Counted from the first letter of the stretch, positions 1 through 8,964 are shown. The stretch is DNA of 64,000 bases from Xanthomonas sacchari (GCF_024266585.1 NZ_CP100647.1:3205001-3269000); one strand, 5' to 3'. Numbers and translations are program-made. Notes: a model not told the origin generated them from the sequence alone.

Positions 1-1038
1 ACGCTCGACGCCGCCGCGCTGCAGGCCAAGTACGACGCCGCGCGCGGCCGCGCCTGGGGCAACTACGGCTTCTACCTGGGCGCCAGCAACGACAACCTGG
101 CCGCGATCCAGACCCTGGACCCGAAGACCGCCCCCGGCATCAAGGTGTTCATGGGCGCCTCCACCGGCAACATGCTGGTCGACAACCCGGACACCCTGGA
201 CGCGATCTTCCGCGACGCGCCGACCCCGATCATCACCCACTGCGAAGACACCCCGACCATCGACGCGACCCTGGCCGCGTTCAAGCAGAAGTACGGCGAT
301 GCGCTGACCCCGGACATGCACCCGGACATCCGCTCGCGCGAGGCCTGCCTGAAGTCCTCGCAGCTGGCGGTGTCGCTGGCGAAGAAGCACGGCACCCGCC
401 TGCACGTGCTGCACATCTCCACCGCCGACGAACTGGCGCTGTTCGCGCCCGGCCCGATCCAGGGCAAGCGCATCACCGCCGAGACCTGCATCCATTTCCT
501 GCGCTTCGACCGCGCCGACTACGCCACCCTCGGCAACCTGATCAAGTGCAACCCGGCGATCAAGGACGCCAGCGACCGCGAGGCGCTGATCCGCGCGATC
601 GCCGAGGACGTGATCGACGTGCTCGCCACCGACCACGCGCCGCACACCTGGGAAGAGAAGAGCAAGCCGTATGCGCAGGCGCCGTCGGGCCTGCCGCTGG
701 TGCAGTACGCGCTGGTCGCGGCGCTGGAGCTGGTCCACGAGGGCCGGCTCAGCGTGGCCCAGGTGGTGCACAAGTTCGCGCACGCGCCGGCGCTGCTGTT
801 CGACGTGCACGAACGCGGCTTCCTGCGCGAGGGCTACCACGCCGACCTGGTGCTGATCGACGACACCACGTTCACCGTGCGCCGCGAGGACGTGCTGTCC
901 AAGTGCGGCTGGTCGCCGTTCGAAGGCCGCAGCTTCCGCTCCAAGATCGCCGCGACCTGGATCAACGGCGTGCTGGCCTGGGACGGCACCCGCCTGATCG
1001 GCAGCCCCAACGGGCAGCGCCTGGCGTTCGACCGCTGA
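1..1038 (+). CDS. pyrC: Dihydroorotase, 3' part (5' end outside window)
   Basis: Reading frame 1 is open from the first base to TGA at 1036-1038, giving 345 residues of an amidohydrolase that lacks its N-terminal HxH metal motif because the window starts inside the gene. Visible motifs are IKVFMGASTGN (the Lys should be the carboxylated metal-bridging lysine), ITHCED, LHVLHIS and LATDHAPH (catalytic Asp), in the order expected for dihydroorotase, the ring-closing enzyme of pyrimidine synthesis. The stop codon shares a base with the next ATG (TGATG), so the downstream peptidase is translationally coupled. Family assignment is firm; hydantoinase-like paralogues are the only alternative. Confidence 0.93.
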   Translation, partial: TLDAAALQAKYDAARGRAWGNYGFYLGASNDNLAAIQTLDPKTAPGIKVFMGASTGNMLVDNPDTLDAIFRDAPTPIITHCEDTPTIDATLAAFKQKYGDALTPDMHPDIRSREACLKSSQLAVSLAKKHGTRLHVLHISTADELALFAPGPIQGKRITAETCIHFLRFDRADYATLGNLIKCNPAIKDASDREALIRAIAEDVIDVLATDHAPHTWEEKSKPYAQAPSGLPLVQYALVAALELVHEGRLSVAQVVHKFAHAPALLFDVHERGFLREGYHADLVLIDDTTFTVRREDVLSKCGWSPFEGRSFRSKIAATWINGVLAWDGTRLIGSPNGQRLAFDR

Positions 1039-1901
1039 TGCGCGGCGCCGTGTTGTCCGGCGCCGCACTGGCGCTGGTCCTGCTGACCGCACCAGTCGCC
1101 CCGTCGCTGCATGCGCAGACGCCGGCCACAGCGGGCGCCGAGGCGCGCAGCGTGTTCCCGCGCAGCGCCTCGCAGGGCGCGCTGGTGATCGGCAAGGTGG
1201 CGCCGGGCAGCCGCGTGCAGTACGCCGGCCGCACCCTGCGGGTCAGCGACTACGGCAGCGTGGTGTTCGGCATCGGCCGCGACGAGCGCGGTCCGCTGCG
1301 CATCGCCGTACAGCGCCCCGACGGCGGGACCGAAACCGTCGAGATCGCGGTGACGCCGCGCGACTGGCCGCTGGAACAGGTCAACGGGGTGCCGCCGAAA
1401 ACGGTGAACCCGCCGCCGGCGATCGCCGAGCGGATCAAGCGCGAACAGGCCCAGGTCACCGCCGCGCGCGACCGCGACGACCCGCGCACCGATTTCGCCG
1501 CGCCCTTCATCTGGCCGGTGCAGGGCCGCATCAGCGGCCGCTTCGGCAACGCCCGCGTCTACAACGGCCAGCCCGGCGCCGGGCATTCGGGCATGGACAT
1601 CGCCGTGCCCACAGGCACCCCGGTCAAGGCCCCGGCCGCCGGCGTGATCACCTTCGCCGCCCCCGACCTGTACCTGACCGGCGGCACCGTGCTGCTCGAC
1701 CACGGCTATGGCGTCAGTTCCAACTTCCTGCACCTGTCGCGGATCGACGTGAAGGTCGGCGACCGCATCGCCCAGGGCCAGGTGATCGGCGCGGTTGGCG
1801 CCACGGGTCGTGCGACCGGGCCGCATCTGCATTGGGGGATGAATTGGTTCGACGTGCGCATCGACCCATTGCTGGTGCTGGAGCGGACGCGGCAGCCCTG
1901 A
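1038..1901 (+). CDS. M23 family metallopeptidase (LytM-type), secreted
   Basis: 287 residues. A signal peptide (about 1-27, cleavage near LHAQ) is followed by a proline-rich region and a C-terminal M23 domain (about 155-280). The zinc/catalytic motifs are complete: HSGMD (H183, D187) and HLHW (H263, H265), so it should be an active periplasmic peptidoglycan endopeptidase rather than an inactive LytM activator. The start is the ATG overlapping the pyrC stop, which places the signal peptide exactly at the N-terminus. Coupling of a cell-wall hydrolase to pyrC has no obvious metabolic logic. Confidence 0.93.
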   Translation: MRGAVLSGAALALVLLTAPVAPSLHAQTPATAGAEARSVFPRSASQGALVIGKVAPGSRVQYAGRTLRVSDYGSVVFGIGRDERGPLRIAVQRPDGGTETVEIAVTPRDWPLEQVNGVPPKTVNPPPAIAERIKREQAQVTAARDRDDPRTDFAAPFIWPVQGRISGRFGNARVYNGQPGAGHSGMDIAVPTGTPVKAPAAGVITFAAPDLYLTGGTVLLDHGYGVSSNFLHLSRIDVKVGDRIAQGQVIGAVGATGRATGPHLHWGMNWFDVRIDPLLVLERTRQP

Positions 1902-2008
1902 AGCGCTGCTGCGTCGGGTGCGCTGGCGCGCGGCGGCGCGTTCTTCATCGGCATGACCGGCGTCTTCGCCTGGCGCGGAGCGGACAAAACGCAGCGGCCG
2001 CCGAATGC

Positions 2009-2072
2009 AGGAGCGGCTTCAGCCGCGACGGGGCTTTTCCGGGGACGCCCGGTCGCGGCTGAAGCCGCTCCT
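2009..2072. repeat. Palindromic REP-like element, full copy
   Basis: Two perfect 21-bp inverted arms (2009-2029 and 2052-2072) carry the core GAGCGGCTTCAGCCGCGAC and its complement around a 22-bp GC-rich loop. Very similar elements lie at 32710-32772 and 42907-42972. Such an arrangement would form a strong cruciform or RNA hairpin between the convergent genes. No transposase is nearby. Confidence 0.85.
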
Positions 2073-2160
2073 ACATCAGACAGCGTGGTACATCCCGAAG
2101 CGCCACCTCGATCGCCGCGCAGCGCGACAAGCGCGCCGGCTGGGCTCTGGCGACGCGCTG

Positions 2161-2201
2161 CAGTCGCGTCGGGGCGTTCCCGGTAAAACCCGACGCGACT
2201 G
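2161..2201. repeat. Inverted repeat plus start of 46-bp direct repeat
   Basis: CAGTCGCGTCGGG at 2161-2173 pairs with CCCGACGCGACTG at 2189-2201 (13 bp, loop 15). Immediately after, two copies of a GAAGCCGTTCCCACA-containing unit occur 46 bp apart (about 2199-2240 and 2245-2290). It is a diverged relative of the main palindromic family. Confidence 0.7.
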
Positions 2202-2319
2202 AAGCCGTTCCCACAAAATACGTCCCGTAGCGATGAAAGCTGCCCTGAAGCCGTTCCCACAGGACACGTCCCGGAGTGACGAGAGGTACCCCGAGGTCGC
2301 TCGCACACACAGCGTTTCG

Positions 2320-3276
2320 CTACGCAGGCGTGACCACCTCCAGCAGGCGCCCCAGCACCACATGCGATGGGCTGTTGGCCAGGTCCAGCGGCATCACCAG
2401 CTTGGGATTGGGATGCGGCAAGGGCGTTCCCGGGGCCGCTTCGCCGGCTTCCCGCAACAGCCCGCCGTTGTCGTCCACCTGGTCGGTGACCGGCGGCAGC
2501 GGCGGCAGGCCCAGCCCGGCGCGGACCGCGTTGGCGCGGCTCAGCAGATCCTCGTCGGCGACCGTGGTCAGCGCCGAGGCGGCCAGACTGGCCGGTGCGC
2601 CCTCCACCGCCGCCAGACGCTGCGCGATGTCGCCCAGCGCCTGCTGCCGGTGCGGATGCAGCAGTTGCCACACTTCCTGCCACAGCGCCTTCCAGTCCAG
2701 GTCCGGGAACGGCATATGGGTCGGCCCGCTGAGCACGATCTGCGGCGCCAGCCGGCCCGGCGGCGTCGCATCGCATTCGGCCAGGGCGCGGTACACCACC
2801 TCGCTGCACACCATGTGCGACGGGTTGTCGCGCACCAGGTGATCCAGCGCCTCGCGCACCACGATGCGCGCCAGCCAGTGCTGCGGCCACTTGCCGCGGA
2901 TGGCGACCAGCAGCCCGAGCGTGGCCAGGCTATCCAGCGGGTACGGAACGCCCAGCAGCGACTGCGCCTTCGCCAGCACGCTGGCGCGGTCGGCGTCGTC
3001 CAGCGCCACGCCGGCGTAGCTGAGCGGCCGGTAGGCGTCGATGATGAGGTAGTCGGTGGTGTCGGTCAGCCGCTGCGACAGCGGATAGCGGCGCACGCCG
3101 CTGGCCGCCGCCTCGATCAGGTCGCCCTGGTCGGCGACGATCGCGGCATGGCTGTAGATGCTGTCGCCGCACCAGGCGATCAGTTCGGACACCGGGCCGC
3201 AGCCCAGTTGCAACAGGATGTCGCCGACCTGCAACTGATCGGGAGCGAACGCGGGCAAAGCGGGCTGTGCAGTCAT
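2320..3276 (-). CDS. YiiX/YebB-like permuted papain-fold cysteine hydrolase
   Basis: 318 residues. The N-terminal half resembles the permuted NlpC/P60-type papain fold: QVGDILLQ at about 16-23, the catalytic-His block SIYSHAAIV (H43), ALAECDA, and the Cys block HMVCSEVVYRA (C157). This His-before-Cys order is characteristic of the YiiX/YebB group (amidase or thioesterase chemistry; substrate unknown). The C-terminal 130 residues are not recognised. No signal peptide or membrane segment is apparent. The start ATG overlaps the upstream cyclase stop by four bases (ATGA), so the two are co-translated. An open frame continues upstream to 5226 but has no coding signature beyond this start. Confidence 0.85.
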   Translation of the reverse strand: MTAQPALPAFAPDQLQVGDILLQLGCGPVSELIAWCGDSIYSHAAIVADQGDLIEAAASGVRRYPLSQRLTDTTDYLIIDAYRPLSYAGVALDDADRASVLAKAQSLLGVPYPLDSLATLGLLVAIRGKWPQHWLARIVVREALDHLVRDNPSHMVCSEVVYRALAECDATPPGRLAPQIVLSGPTHMPFPDLDWKALWQEVWQLLHPHRQQALGDIAQRLAAVEGAPASLAASALTTVADEDLLSRANAVRAGLGLPPLPPVTDQVDDNGGLLREAGEAAPGTPLPHPNPKLVMPLDLANSPSHVVLGRLLEVVTPA

Positions 3277-4982
3277 GGCTGAGGCTCCTGGTGGGTGACA
3301 CGGTGGGGGGTGGACACGCTGACGCGGTTGCGGCCGGCGGACTTGCTGGCGTAGAGCGCGGCATCGGCCCGCTGCAGCAGCGCTGCGACGCTCTCGCCGC
3401 GCTGCCATTGCGCCACGCCGATGCTCAGCGTGCATGACAGCGCCTGGCCGTCGCGCGGCAGCGGCTGCGCGGCGACGTGTTGGCGGATGTCCTCGGCCAC
3501 GCGCCGCGCGGCCTCCAGGGTGGCGCCCGGCATCAACAGCAGCATCTCGTCGCCGCCCTGGCGGCCCAGCATGTCGGTGCTGCGCAGGCGCGCCCGCGCA
3601 CAGGCGGCGACCCAGCGCAGGCAGGCGTCGCCGCCGGCATGGCCGTGGATGTCGTTGATGCGCTTGAAGTGGTCGATGTCGATGTAGGCCAGCGCCAGCG
3701 GCCGGTCGCCGCGGGCCGCATCCTGCAACGCCTCGGCCAGGCGCTGCTGCAGCGCGCCGCGGGTGAGCATGCCGGTGAGTTCGTCCACCGTCGCCATGCG
3801 GCTGACGCGGTCGCGGTCGCGGCGCAGTTCCAGGATCTGCTCGGCCAGGCCGAAGGTCACCAGCAGGCAGGAGATCGCCAGCGCCAGGCTGATGCCGTGC
3901 GCCAGCACCGGCGCGTCCAGATCCAGACGCAACCACCCGGTCAGCTCCAGGCAGCGCAGCACGCACAGCATCCACAGCGGGGTCCACGAGGCCAGCAGCG
4001 GCCAGGCGTAGCGCTGCCCGCGCAAGGCCAGCAACAGGCAGCACGGCAGCAGCAGCGCCGCGCCGACGATCAGCCCGAGATTGCCGAGCAGGCTCAGTAC
4101 CGCCGCGTCCGACAGCAGACAGGCCACGGCGATGCCGAGCAGATACAGCGCACACAGCCGCAGCACCCGGTCCAGTCGCGGCAGTTGCCGGTGCATCTCC
4201 AGTTGCCGGCGCTGGAAGGTGATGATGAAGAAGCCGCCGAGTGCGGCGACGATGCGCATCGGCGTCGGCGAGGACGCGAACACGCTGGCCAGGCCGGGCA
4301 CCGCGCGCGCTTCGCCGCCAAGGCCGAGCAGGTACAGCAGCACGCACATCACGTTGGCGGTGAAGTACCCGTAGATCGGCTCGCGCAGGCGCGCCCACAA
4401 CGCGATCGCCAGGATCGCCAGCACCGCGGTCGAGCCGAGGATGAAGGCGCGCCAGCCGACGTAGTGCAGATCCTCGCGCTGCACCTGCGCCAGCGGCACG
4501 ATGCCCACCGGCATCGGCATCGCCGCCGGCGCCTGCACCCGCAGCCAGATCGAGGCGCCGCGCGGCAGCCCCTGCGGCAAGGCGATCACCAGGGCGCGGG
4601 TCGAGTAGCGCAGGTCGGCGTCGGCGCCGTAGATCGCGCGCCGGATCGGCGCAGAACGTCCCGGGACCCAGGCCTCGACCCGGGTCAGGTAGGGCGACTG
4701 CAGCACCAGTTGCGGCTGGCCCTCGCTGCCGATCGCGCGGTCGGCGCGGATGCGCCACCAGGTCGGTCGCTTGCTGCGCTCGTACAGGGTGGCGCCGTGG
4801 CCGGCGTCGGCGAACGCAGCATCGTAGCGCCCCGCCACCACCTCCGACGCCGGTGGGTCGGCGGCCAGACGCTGCAACAGCAGTTCCTGCCCCTGCGCCG
4901 ACCCGACCATCCTCAGGCACAGCAGCAGGCAGCACCAACGGCACAGGCGCTTCAATCGACGGGTTCCAACGGACGTTGCCAT
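3273..4982 (-). CDS. Membrane diguanylate cyclase with 7TMR-DISM-type sensor
   Basis: 569 residues. There is a signal peptide (about 1-31), a periplasmic ligand domain resembling 7TMR-DISMED2 (about 35-170), seven or so transmembrane helices (about 175-370), a short coiled stretch, and a GGDEF domain (about 395-555). The active-site motif is GGDEM (476-480), a tolerated variant, with YIDIDHFKRIND upstream. RSTD five residues before it is a canonical inhibitory I-site, so product inhibition is expected. It probably makes c-di-GMP in response to a periplasmic carbohydrate-like ligand (inference). It is the first gene of a two-gene operon with the YiiX-like hydrolase. Confidence 0.93.
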   Translation of the reverse strand: MATSVGTRRLKRLCRWCCLLLCLRMVGSAQGQELLLQRLAADPPASEVVAGRYDAAFADAGHGATLYERSKRPTWWRIRADRAIGSEGQPQLVLQSPYLTRVEAWVPGRSAPIRRAIYGADADLRYSTRALVIALPQGLPRGASIWLRVQAPAAMPMPVGIVPLAQVQREDLHYVGWRAFILGSTAVLAILAIALWARLREPIYGYFTANVMCVLLYLLGLGGEARAVPGLASVFASSPTPMRIVAALGGFFIITFQRRQLEMHRQLPRLDRVLRLCALYLLGIAVACLLSDAAVLSLLGNLGLIVGAALLLPCCLLLALRGQRYAWPLLASWTPLWMLCVLRCLELTGWLRLDLDAPVLAHGISLALAISCLLVTFGLAEQILELRRDRDRVSRMATVDELTGMLTRGALQQRLAEALQDAARGDRPLALAYIDIDHFKRINDIHGHAGGDACLRWVAACARARLRSTDMLGRQGGDEMLLLMPGATLEAARRVAEDIRQHVAAQPLPRDGQALSCTLSIGVAQWQRGESVAALLQRADAALYASKSAGRNRVSVSTPHRVTHQEPQP

Positions 4983-5335
4983 GGAGCGTAGCGCAAGCCG
5001 CGACCGCGCTCGTATCCAAATTCACAGCCCCATCACGCCATGGCGCGCGGTCGGCAGGCGCGCGCAGATCCATGCCGCAGTGCCGCGACGGGCCGGCAAT
5101 CGGACGTCGGCAAGGCCCTGCGGCGTCCGCTCCCCGCGGGCGATCTGTGCCCTCGCGGCACCGCGAACGTGATGGAGACGGCACAACCGGCCGCTGGCTG
5201 CGGCATCGGCCGGGCGCCACAGGCAAACGCCCCTACCATCGCCGATCCGCTGCCGAAGCCGAATCGCACGACTGGATGACACCGGCATCATTCCAGGCGC
5301 CGTCGCGGGCCCTTATCCTTGAGCGGAGGCTTTCC
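4983..5335. other. Divergent intergenic region, no gene seen
   Basis: 353 bases lie between the divergently transcribed cyclase and pectinesterase genes. Short ORFs on both strands lack similarity and look like shadows of high GC. I find no plant-inducible-promoter (TTCG pair) motif. A GAGCGGAGG-like purine stretch at about 5321-5329 sits at ribosome-binding distance from the pectinesterase ATG. Confidence 0.6.
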
Positions 5336-6517
5336 ATGACCGTATCGCGCTGGTTGCTGCTTTCCTCCACCCTGGCCCTGGCGGCCGGGGTCGTCACCGA
5401 CGCCCCGGCCCTGACCGGGACCGCGTCGCGCCCGCAACTGACCAGCAGCGAGGCGGCCAACCAGACCGTCGCCCGCCACCTGGCGCAGGCCGGCCCGATC
5501 GGCGCACTGGTCACCGACAACTGGGATCCGAGCGCCGGGGTCGCGCTGCTGCAGGCCGACTACGCGGTGGCGGCCGACGGCAGCACCCGCTACCGCACCG
5601 TGCAGGCCGCGGTGGACGCCGCGGTCGCCGCCGGCGGCAGCATGCGCCGCTACATCAGCGTGGCGCCGGGCACCTACACCGAAGTGGTCTGCATCCCCGC
5701 CGCGGCGCCGCCGCTCACCCTGTTCGGCCTGGGCGGCAGTCCGGCCAGCACCACGATCCGCTTCGGCAACGCCAACCCGACGCCGAAGCCGACCGGCAGC
5801 GCCACCCATCCCTGCGCCAGCAACGCCGCCAGCAGTACCGTGGGCACCTCCGACAGCGGCACCGTCACCGTGCGCGCGGCGCAGTTCCAGGCGCGCAACC
5901 TGGCGATCGTCAACAGCTACGTCGAGGGCACCTACAGCGGCAGCAACCAGTCGGCGGTGGCGCTGGCGTTGCGCGGCGACAAGGCGGTGCTGGAGAACGT
6001 GGTGCTGACCGGCAACCAGGACACCCTGCTGGTCAGCGCCGGCAGCGCCAACACGGTAATCCGCGCCTACATCAAGGGCGGCATCATCGAGGGCGATACC
6101 GACTTCATCTTCGGCTCGGGCGTGGCGGTGTTCGCCGGCAGCACCATCCGCTACACCGCCGCGCGCCGCGGCGCCAACGATGGCGGGGTGATCTTCGCGC
6201 CCAGCACCCGCCCCGGCAGCGGCTACGGCTTCCTGGCCATCGGCAGCACCTTCGATGCGGTCGGCACTCCCGGCAGCGGCACGGTGTGGCTGGGACGGGC
6301 CTGGGACGAGAGCGTGGGCAGCCTGTCCAACTACGTCGACGGCACCTCGCCCAACGGCAAGGTGGTGATCCGCGATTCGGTGCTGGGCGGCCACATCCGC
6401 AAGAGCGCGCCGTGGAACGCCTCGACCATCGGCCGGCCGTACTGCAGCAGCGGCTGCAGCACCTCGGCCAATCGCTTCTCCGAATACGCCAACAGCGGCG
6501 CCGGCAGCGCCCACTGA
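5336..6517 (+). CDS. Secreted pectinesterase (carbohydrate esterase family 8)
   Basis: 393 residues with a Sec signal peptide (about 1-24) and one CE8 beta-helix domain. Catalytic residues of the Erwinia PemA type are all visible: GNQDTLL (Q228, D229), GDTDFIFG (D256), and LGRAWDE (R321, W323). The enzyme demethylates homogalacturonan, preparing plant cell walls for pectate lyases. The insertion-containing N-terminal third (TPKPTGSATHPCASNAASS) resembles the YbhC/PemB-like bacterial branch. It stands alone, flanked by genes on the other strand. The start is the ATG six bases after a GGAGG-like site. Confidence 0.94.
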   Translation: MTVSRWLLLSSTLALAAGVVTDAPALTGTASRPQLTSSEAANQTVARHLAQAGPIGALVTDNWDPSAGVALLQADYAVAADGSTRYRTVQAAVDAAVAAGGSMRRYISVAPGTYTEVVCIPAAAPPLTLFGLGGSPASTTIRFGNANPTPKPTGSATHPCASNAASSTVGTSDSGTVTVRAAQFQARNLAIVNSYVEGTYSGSNQSAVALALRGDKAVLENVVLTGNQDTLLVSAGSANTVIRAYIKGGIIEGDTDFIFGSGVAVFAGSTIRYTAARRGANDGGVIFAPSTRPGSGYGFLAIGSTFDAVGTPGSGTVWLGRAWDESVGSLSNYVDGTSPNGKVVIRDSVLGGHIRKSAPWNASTIGRPYCSSGCSTSANRFSEYANSGAGSAH

Positions 6518-6545
6518 GTCCAGGCGACGCCCTGCAACGGGCGGC

Positions 6546-7250
6546 TCAGCCCAACCCGGCCCACCAGGCGCGCCACAGCGTGGCCATCTGTCCGGGCGGC
6601 CGGGGCGTGGCGGCCGCCTGCTGCGCGGTCCGCGCACGCGCCAGCGCCGACAGGATGCGCCGTGCGCGCGGCCCGCGCACACGGCGCGGCCACTGCTTCA
6701 GCAATGCCTGCGCCCAGCGCTGGCGCTGCTGTACCTCGTCGCCACCGCGCAGCGCCAGCGGCGCGGTGGCGGCACCGCCTTCGGTCAGGCGCTGCGCCAG
6801 CACCTGCAACGCGACCGGCACGGCGGCGCCCTCGGCCGGGGCCGCGAACAGCGCACGCTCGACCGCGACCACCGCCTGCGCGAACGGCTCCAGCCGCTCC
6901 AGCGCATGCCTGGTGTCGGCCGCGGCCGCGCGCGCCTGCGGCAGGCTCGGCAAGGCCTCGGCCAGTTGCGCCCACGGCGCGGCCACCGGCTCCAGCACCC
7001 GGCCCAGCGGATGCCGCGAGCGCTGCCCGGCCCAGCTGCGCAGTTCCTCGCCCCACCAGGCCAGCTTGGCGTCGGCCGGCAGCGGGTCGCCGGCGATGTT
7101 GAGGATGTCGTCGAACTCCTGCAGCAGGGCGAACCAGGCCACGGTGCGGGCGCGCTGCGGCGCCGGCACGAAGGCCTCGGCCACGGCCCATTCCGGCCAG
7201 CGGCGGCGCCATTTGTCGAGGAAGGCATCCAGGGCGGACGAACTGCTCAT
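6546..7250 (-). CDS. Squalene/phytoene synthase-like family protein
   Basis: 234 residues, almost entirely helical. The block LQEFDDILNIAGDPLPADAK followed by LAWWGEELRSWAG and HPLGRVL is typical of small trans-isoprenyl synthase-fold proteins related to squalene/phytoene synthase. The two DxxxD substrate-Mg motifs of true synthases are not clear, so catalytic activity is doubtful; a scaffolding or assembly role is equally possible. ATG at 7250 was preferred over an open upstream extension, which is Arg/Pro-rich and non-coding in appearance. It stands upstream of none of the quinone genes but is co-directional with gph and ubiG. Confidence 0.75.
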   Translation of the reverse strand: MSSSSALDAFLDKWRRRWPEWAVAEAFVPAPQRARTVAWFALLQEFDDILNIAGDPLPADAKLAWWGEELRSWAGQRSRHPLGRVLEPVAAPWAQLAEALPSLPQARAAAADTRHALERLEPFAQAVVAVERALFAAPAEGAAVPVALQVLAQRLTEGGAATAPLALRGGDEVQQRQRWAQALLKQWPRRVRGPRARRILSALARARTAQQAAATPRPPGQMATLWRAWWAGLG

Positions 7251-7440
7251 GCGATCGGTGGATCCGGATTCGGGCGCACGCGCCGTGGGCGTCGTGCGAC
7301 GGGGGAAGTGAGCGCGGTTGCTGCGCAGGACGCGCAGTTTACGTGCGCGACCGGTGGATGCCGAGCGCTGTCGGCATGCCTGCGGCGACGCGGCAGTCGC
7401 GGCATCTGCGCGGCGCCGCCGCGCGGCGACCGCACCGGCG

Positions 7441-8142
7441 TCAGGGCGCGGCGGCGGCCACCGGCCAGGCCGCGGCGGCATACAGCTCGGCCGGCGCGGC
7501 GACCATCGCGTCGGCGCGCCAGGCCAGAGGATTGTCCTCGTCCAGCCGGTAGCCCCACAGCACCGCGACAGAGGCCATGCCGGCGGCGCGCGCGGCGAGG
7601 ATGTCGCGTTCGTCGTCGCCGACGTAGGCCACCTCGTGCGGCGCCACGCCCAGGCGCTGCGCGGCGACCTGCAGCGGCAACGGATGCGGCTTGCGCTCGG
7701 GCAGCGTGTCGCCGCCGATCAGCACCGCGCAGCGCCGTTCCCACTGCAGCTGCGGCAGGATCAACCGCGCCAGCGCCTCGGGCTTGTTGGTGACGATGCC
7801 CCACACGCTACCGACGTCTTCCAGCCGCTGCAGCAGCTCCGGGATGCCGTCGAACGGCTGCGAATGGCGGCCGATCAGCGCCTCGTAGTGGCGCAGGAAC
7901 GCCGGAATCAGCGCATCGCGCTCTGCGCCAGAGAGATCCGGAAAGGCCACGCCCAGCATCGCCCGCGAGCCCTTGGACACCACCGGCCGCAACTGCGCCA
8001 GGGTCAAGGCCGGGCGGCCATGCTCGGCCAGCAGCGCATTGGCCGCGGCCAGCAGATCCGGCGCACTGTCCAGCAACGTGCCATCCAGATCGAACAGCAC
8101 CACCGGCGGGTAGCTTCGGTCCAAATCGCTATCCAGCGGCAT
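7441..8142 (-). CDS. gph: Phosphoglycolate phosphatase, HAD family
   Basis: 233 residues from the ATG at 8142 (an in-frame GTG lies three codons earlier). HAD motif I is LFDLDGTLLDSA (D18, D20), motif II is GIVTNK, motif III is the KPHPLPL lysine, and motif IV is YVGDDERDI. The C1 helical cap and length match Gph, which removes 2-phosphoglycolate formed in repair of oxidised DNA ends. It lies 49 bp downstream of ubiG on the same strand, as in other gamma-proteobacteria where gph and ubiG are neighbours. The 3' flank to the next gene is 190 bp with nothing recognised. Confidence 0.94.
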   Translation of the reverse strand: MPLDSDLDRSYPPVVLFDLDGTLLDSAPDLLAAANALLAEHGRPALTLAQLRPVVSKGSRAMLGVAFPDLSGAERDALIPAFLRHYEALIGRHSQPFDGIPELLQRLEDVGSVWGIVTNKPEALARLILPQLQWERRCAVLIGGDTLPERKPHPLPLQVAAQRLGVAPHEVAYVGDDERDILAARAAGMASVAVLWGYRLDEDNPLAWRADAMVAAPAELYAAAAWPVAAAAP

Positions 8143-8168
8143 CAGGCCCACGCGCCCCCGCCGTTACC

Positions 8169-8192
8169 AATCCCCACTCCCCACTCCCGAAT
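8169..8192. repeat. ATTCCC-type heptad tract between gph and ubiG
   Basis: Three to four imperfect copies of a (A/C)TCCC(C/G)A unit fill the short ubiG-gph spacer. The same motif forms tracts at 25685-25712, 32456-32485, 32776-32809, 37820-37845, 39888-39916 and 39993-40021. Confidence 0.7.
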
Positions 8193-8911
8193 CACGGCTT
8201 TCCCGCACAAGCCAGGTAATTCACGTCGGTGCGCGGGGACAGCCGCGCCCGATTGCGCCACGGCTCGTAGGCCAGGCCGCTGACGTCGCGCAACTGCAAC
8301 TCGGCCTGGCGCAACCAGGCGGCCAGTTCCGCCGGCTTGATGAAATCCTGGTAGCGGTGAGTCCCGGTGGGCAGCAGCCGCGCCACGTACTCGGCACCGA
8401 CGATGGCCAGGGCGAAGGCCGCCGGGGTGCGGTTGAGGGTGGACAGGAACAGCTGGCCGCCCGGCTTGAGCAGGGTCGCGCAGGCGCGCACGATCGCCGC
8501 CGGATCGGGCACGTGTTCGAGCATCTCCATGCAGGTGATCGCGTCGAAGCTGGCCGGCTGCGCCGCCGCCAGGTCCTCGACCGACTGCACGCGGTAGTCG
8601 ACCTCGACCCCGGATTCGAACTGGTGCAGCCGCGCGACCTTGATCAGCTCCGGCGACAGGTCGATGGCGGTGACCTGCGCGCCCTCTTTGGCCAGCGCCT
8701 CGCTGAGCAGGCCGCCGCCGCAGCCCACGTCCAGCACCGTCGCGCCGCGCAGCGGCAGGCGCTCGGCGACGTAGCGCAGGCGCACCGGGTTGAGCGCGTG
8801 CAGCGGCTTCTGCGGGCCGTCGGCATCCCACCAGCGGGTGGCCAGGGCGCCGAACTTGTCCAGTTCGGCCTGATCGAAATTGGCGGAGGCGTTGGCGGCG
8901 GAAGCGGTCAT
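8192..8911 (-). CDS. ubiG: Ubiquinone biosynthesis O-methyltransferase
   Basis: 239 residues, a class I SAM methyltransferase: [19 protein letters not shown] is the UbiG N-terminal signature, then [15 protein letters not shown] (SAM motif I), and [12 protein letters not shown] (motif II). UbiG methylates both hydroxyls in ubiquinone synthesis and associates with membrane lipids. The start ATG at 8911 agrees with the family N-terminus. It is followed closely by gph and preceded 53 bp upstream by the amidohydrolase gene on the same strand, so the three may be co-transcribed. Confidence 0.96.
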   Translation of the reverse strand: MTASAANASANFDQAELDKFGALATRWWDADGPQKPLHALNPVRLRYVAERLPLRGATVLDVGCGGGLLSEALAKEGAQVTAIDLSPELIKVARLHQFESGVEVDYRVQSVEDLAAAQPASFDAITCMEMLEHVPDPAAIVRACATLLKPGGQLFLSTLNRTPAAFALAIVGAEYVARLLPTGTHRYQDFIKPAELAAWLRQAELQLRDVSGLAYEPWRNRARLSPRTDVNYLACAGKP

Positions 8912-8964
8912 GGCGGACTCTCGTTGGGGCCGCGCGCGCGGCGCGGCACGGCGAACATAGCGGA

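Larger units (their letters stand above)
1902..2319. other. Repeat-filled intergenic region, no gene
   Basis: This 418-base gap between convergent genes has no credible ORF. It holds three repeat structures, listed separately: a 21-bp-arm palindrome, a second inverted repeat with arms at 2161-2173 and 2189-2201, and a partial direct repeat (units starting near 2199 and 2245, period 46) containing GAAGCCGTTCCCACA. Several short ORFs crossing it are simply translated palindromes. Confidence 0.8.

Noticed and set aside
834-1832. Minus-strand frame opposite pyrC and the M23 gene
   Set aside because: Antisense of two well supported genes; high GC makes such frames common here.
2320-5226. A single long open frame of about 968 codons
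   Set aside because: Only the last 318 codons match a protein family. The upstream part is Arg/Ala/Gly/Pro-rich antisense-type translation that overlaps the true cyclase gene in another frame.
4983-5335. Plant-inducible (HrpX) promoter before pectinesterase
   Set aside because: No TTCG-N16-TTCG pair at the required spacing could be found.
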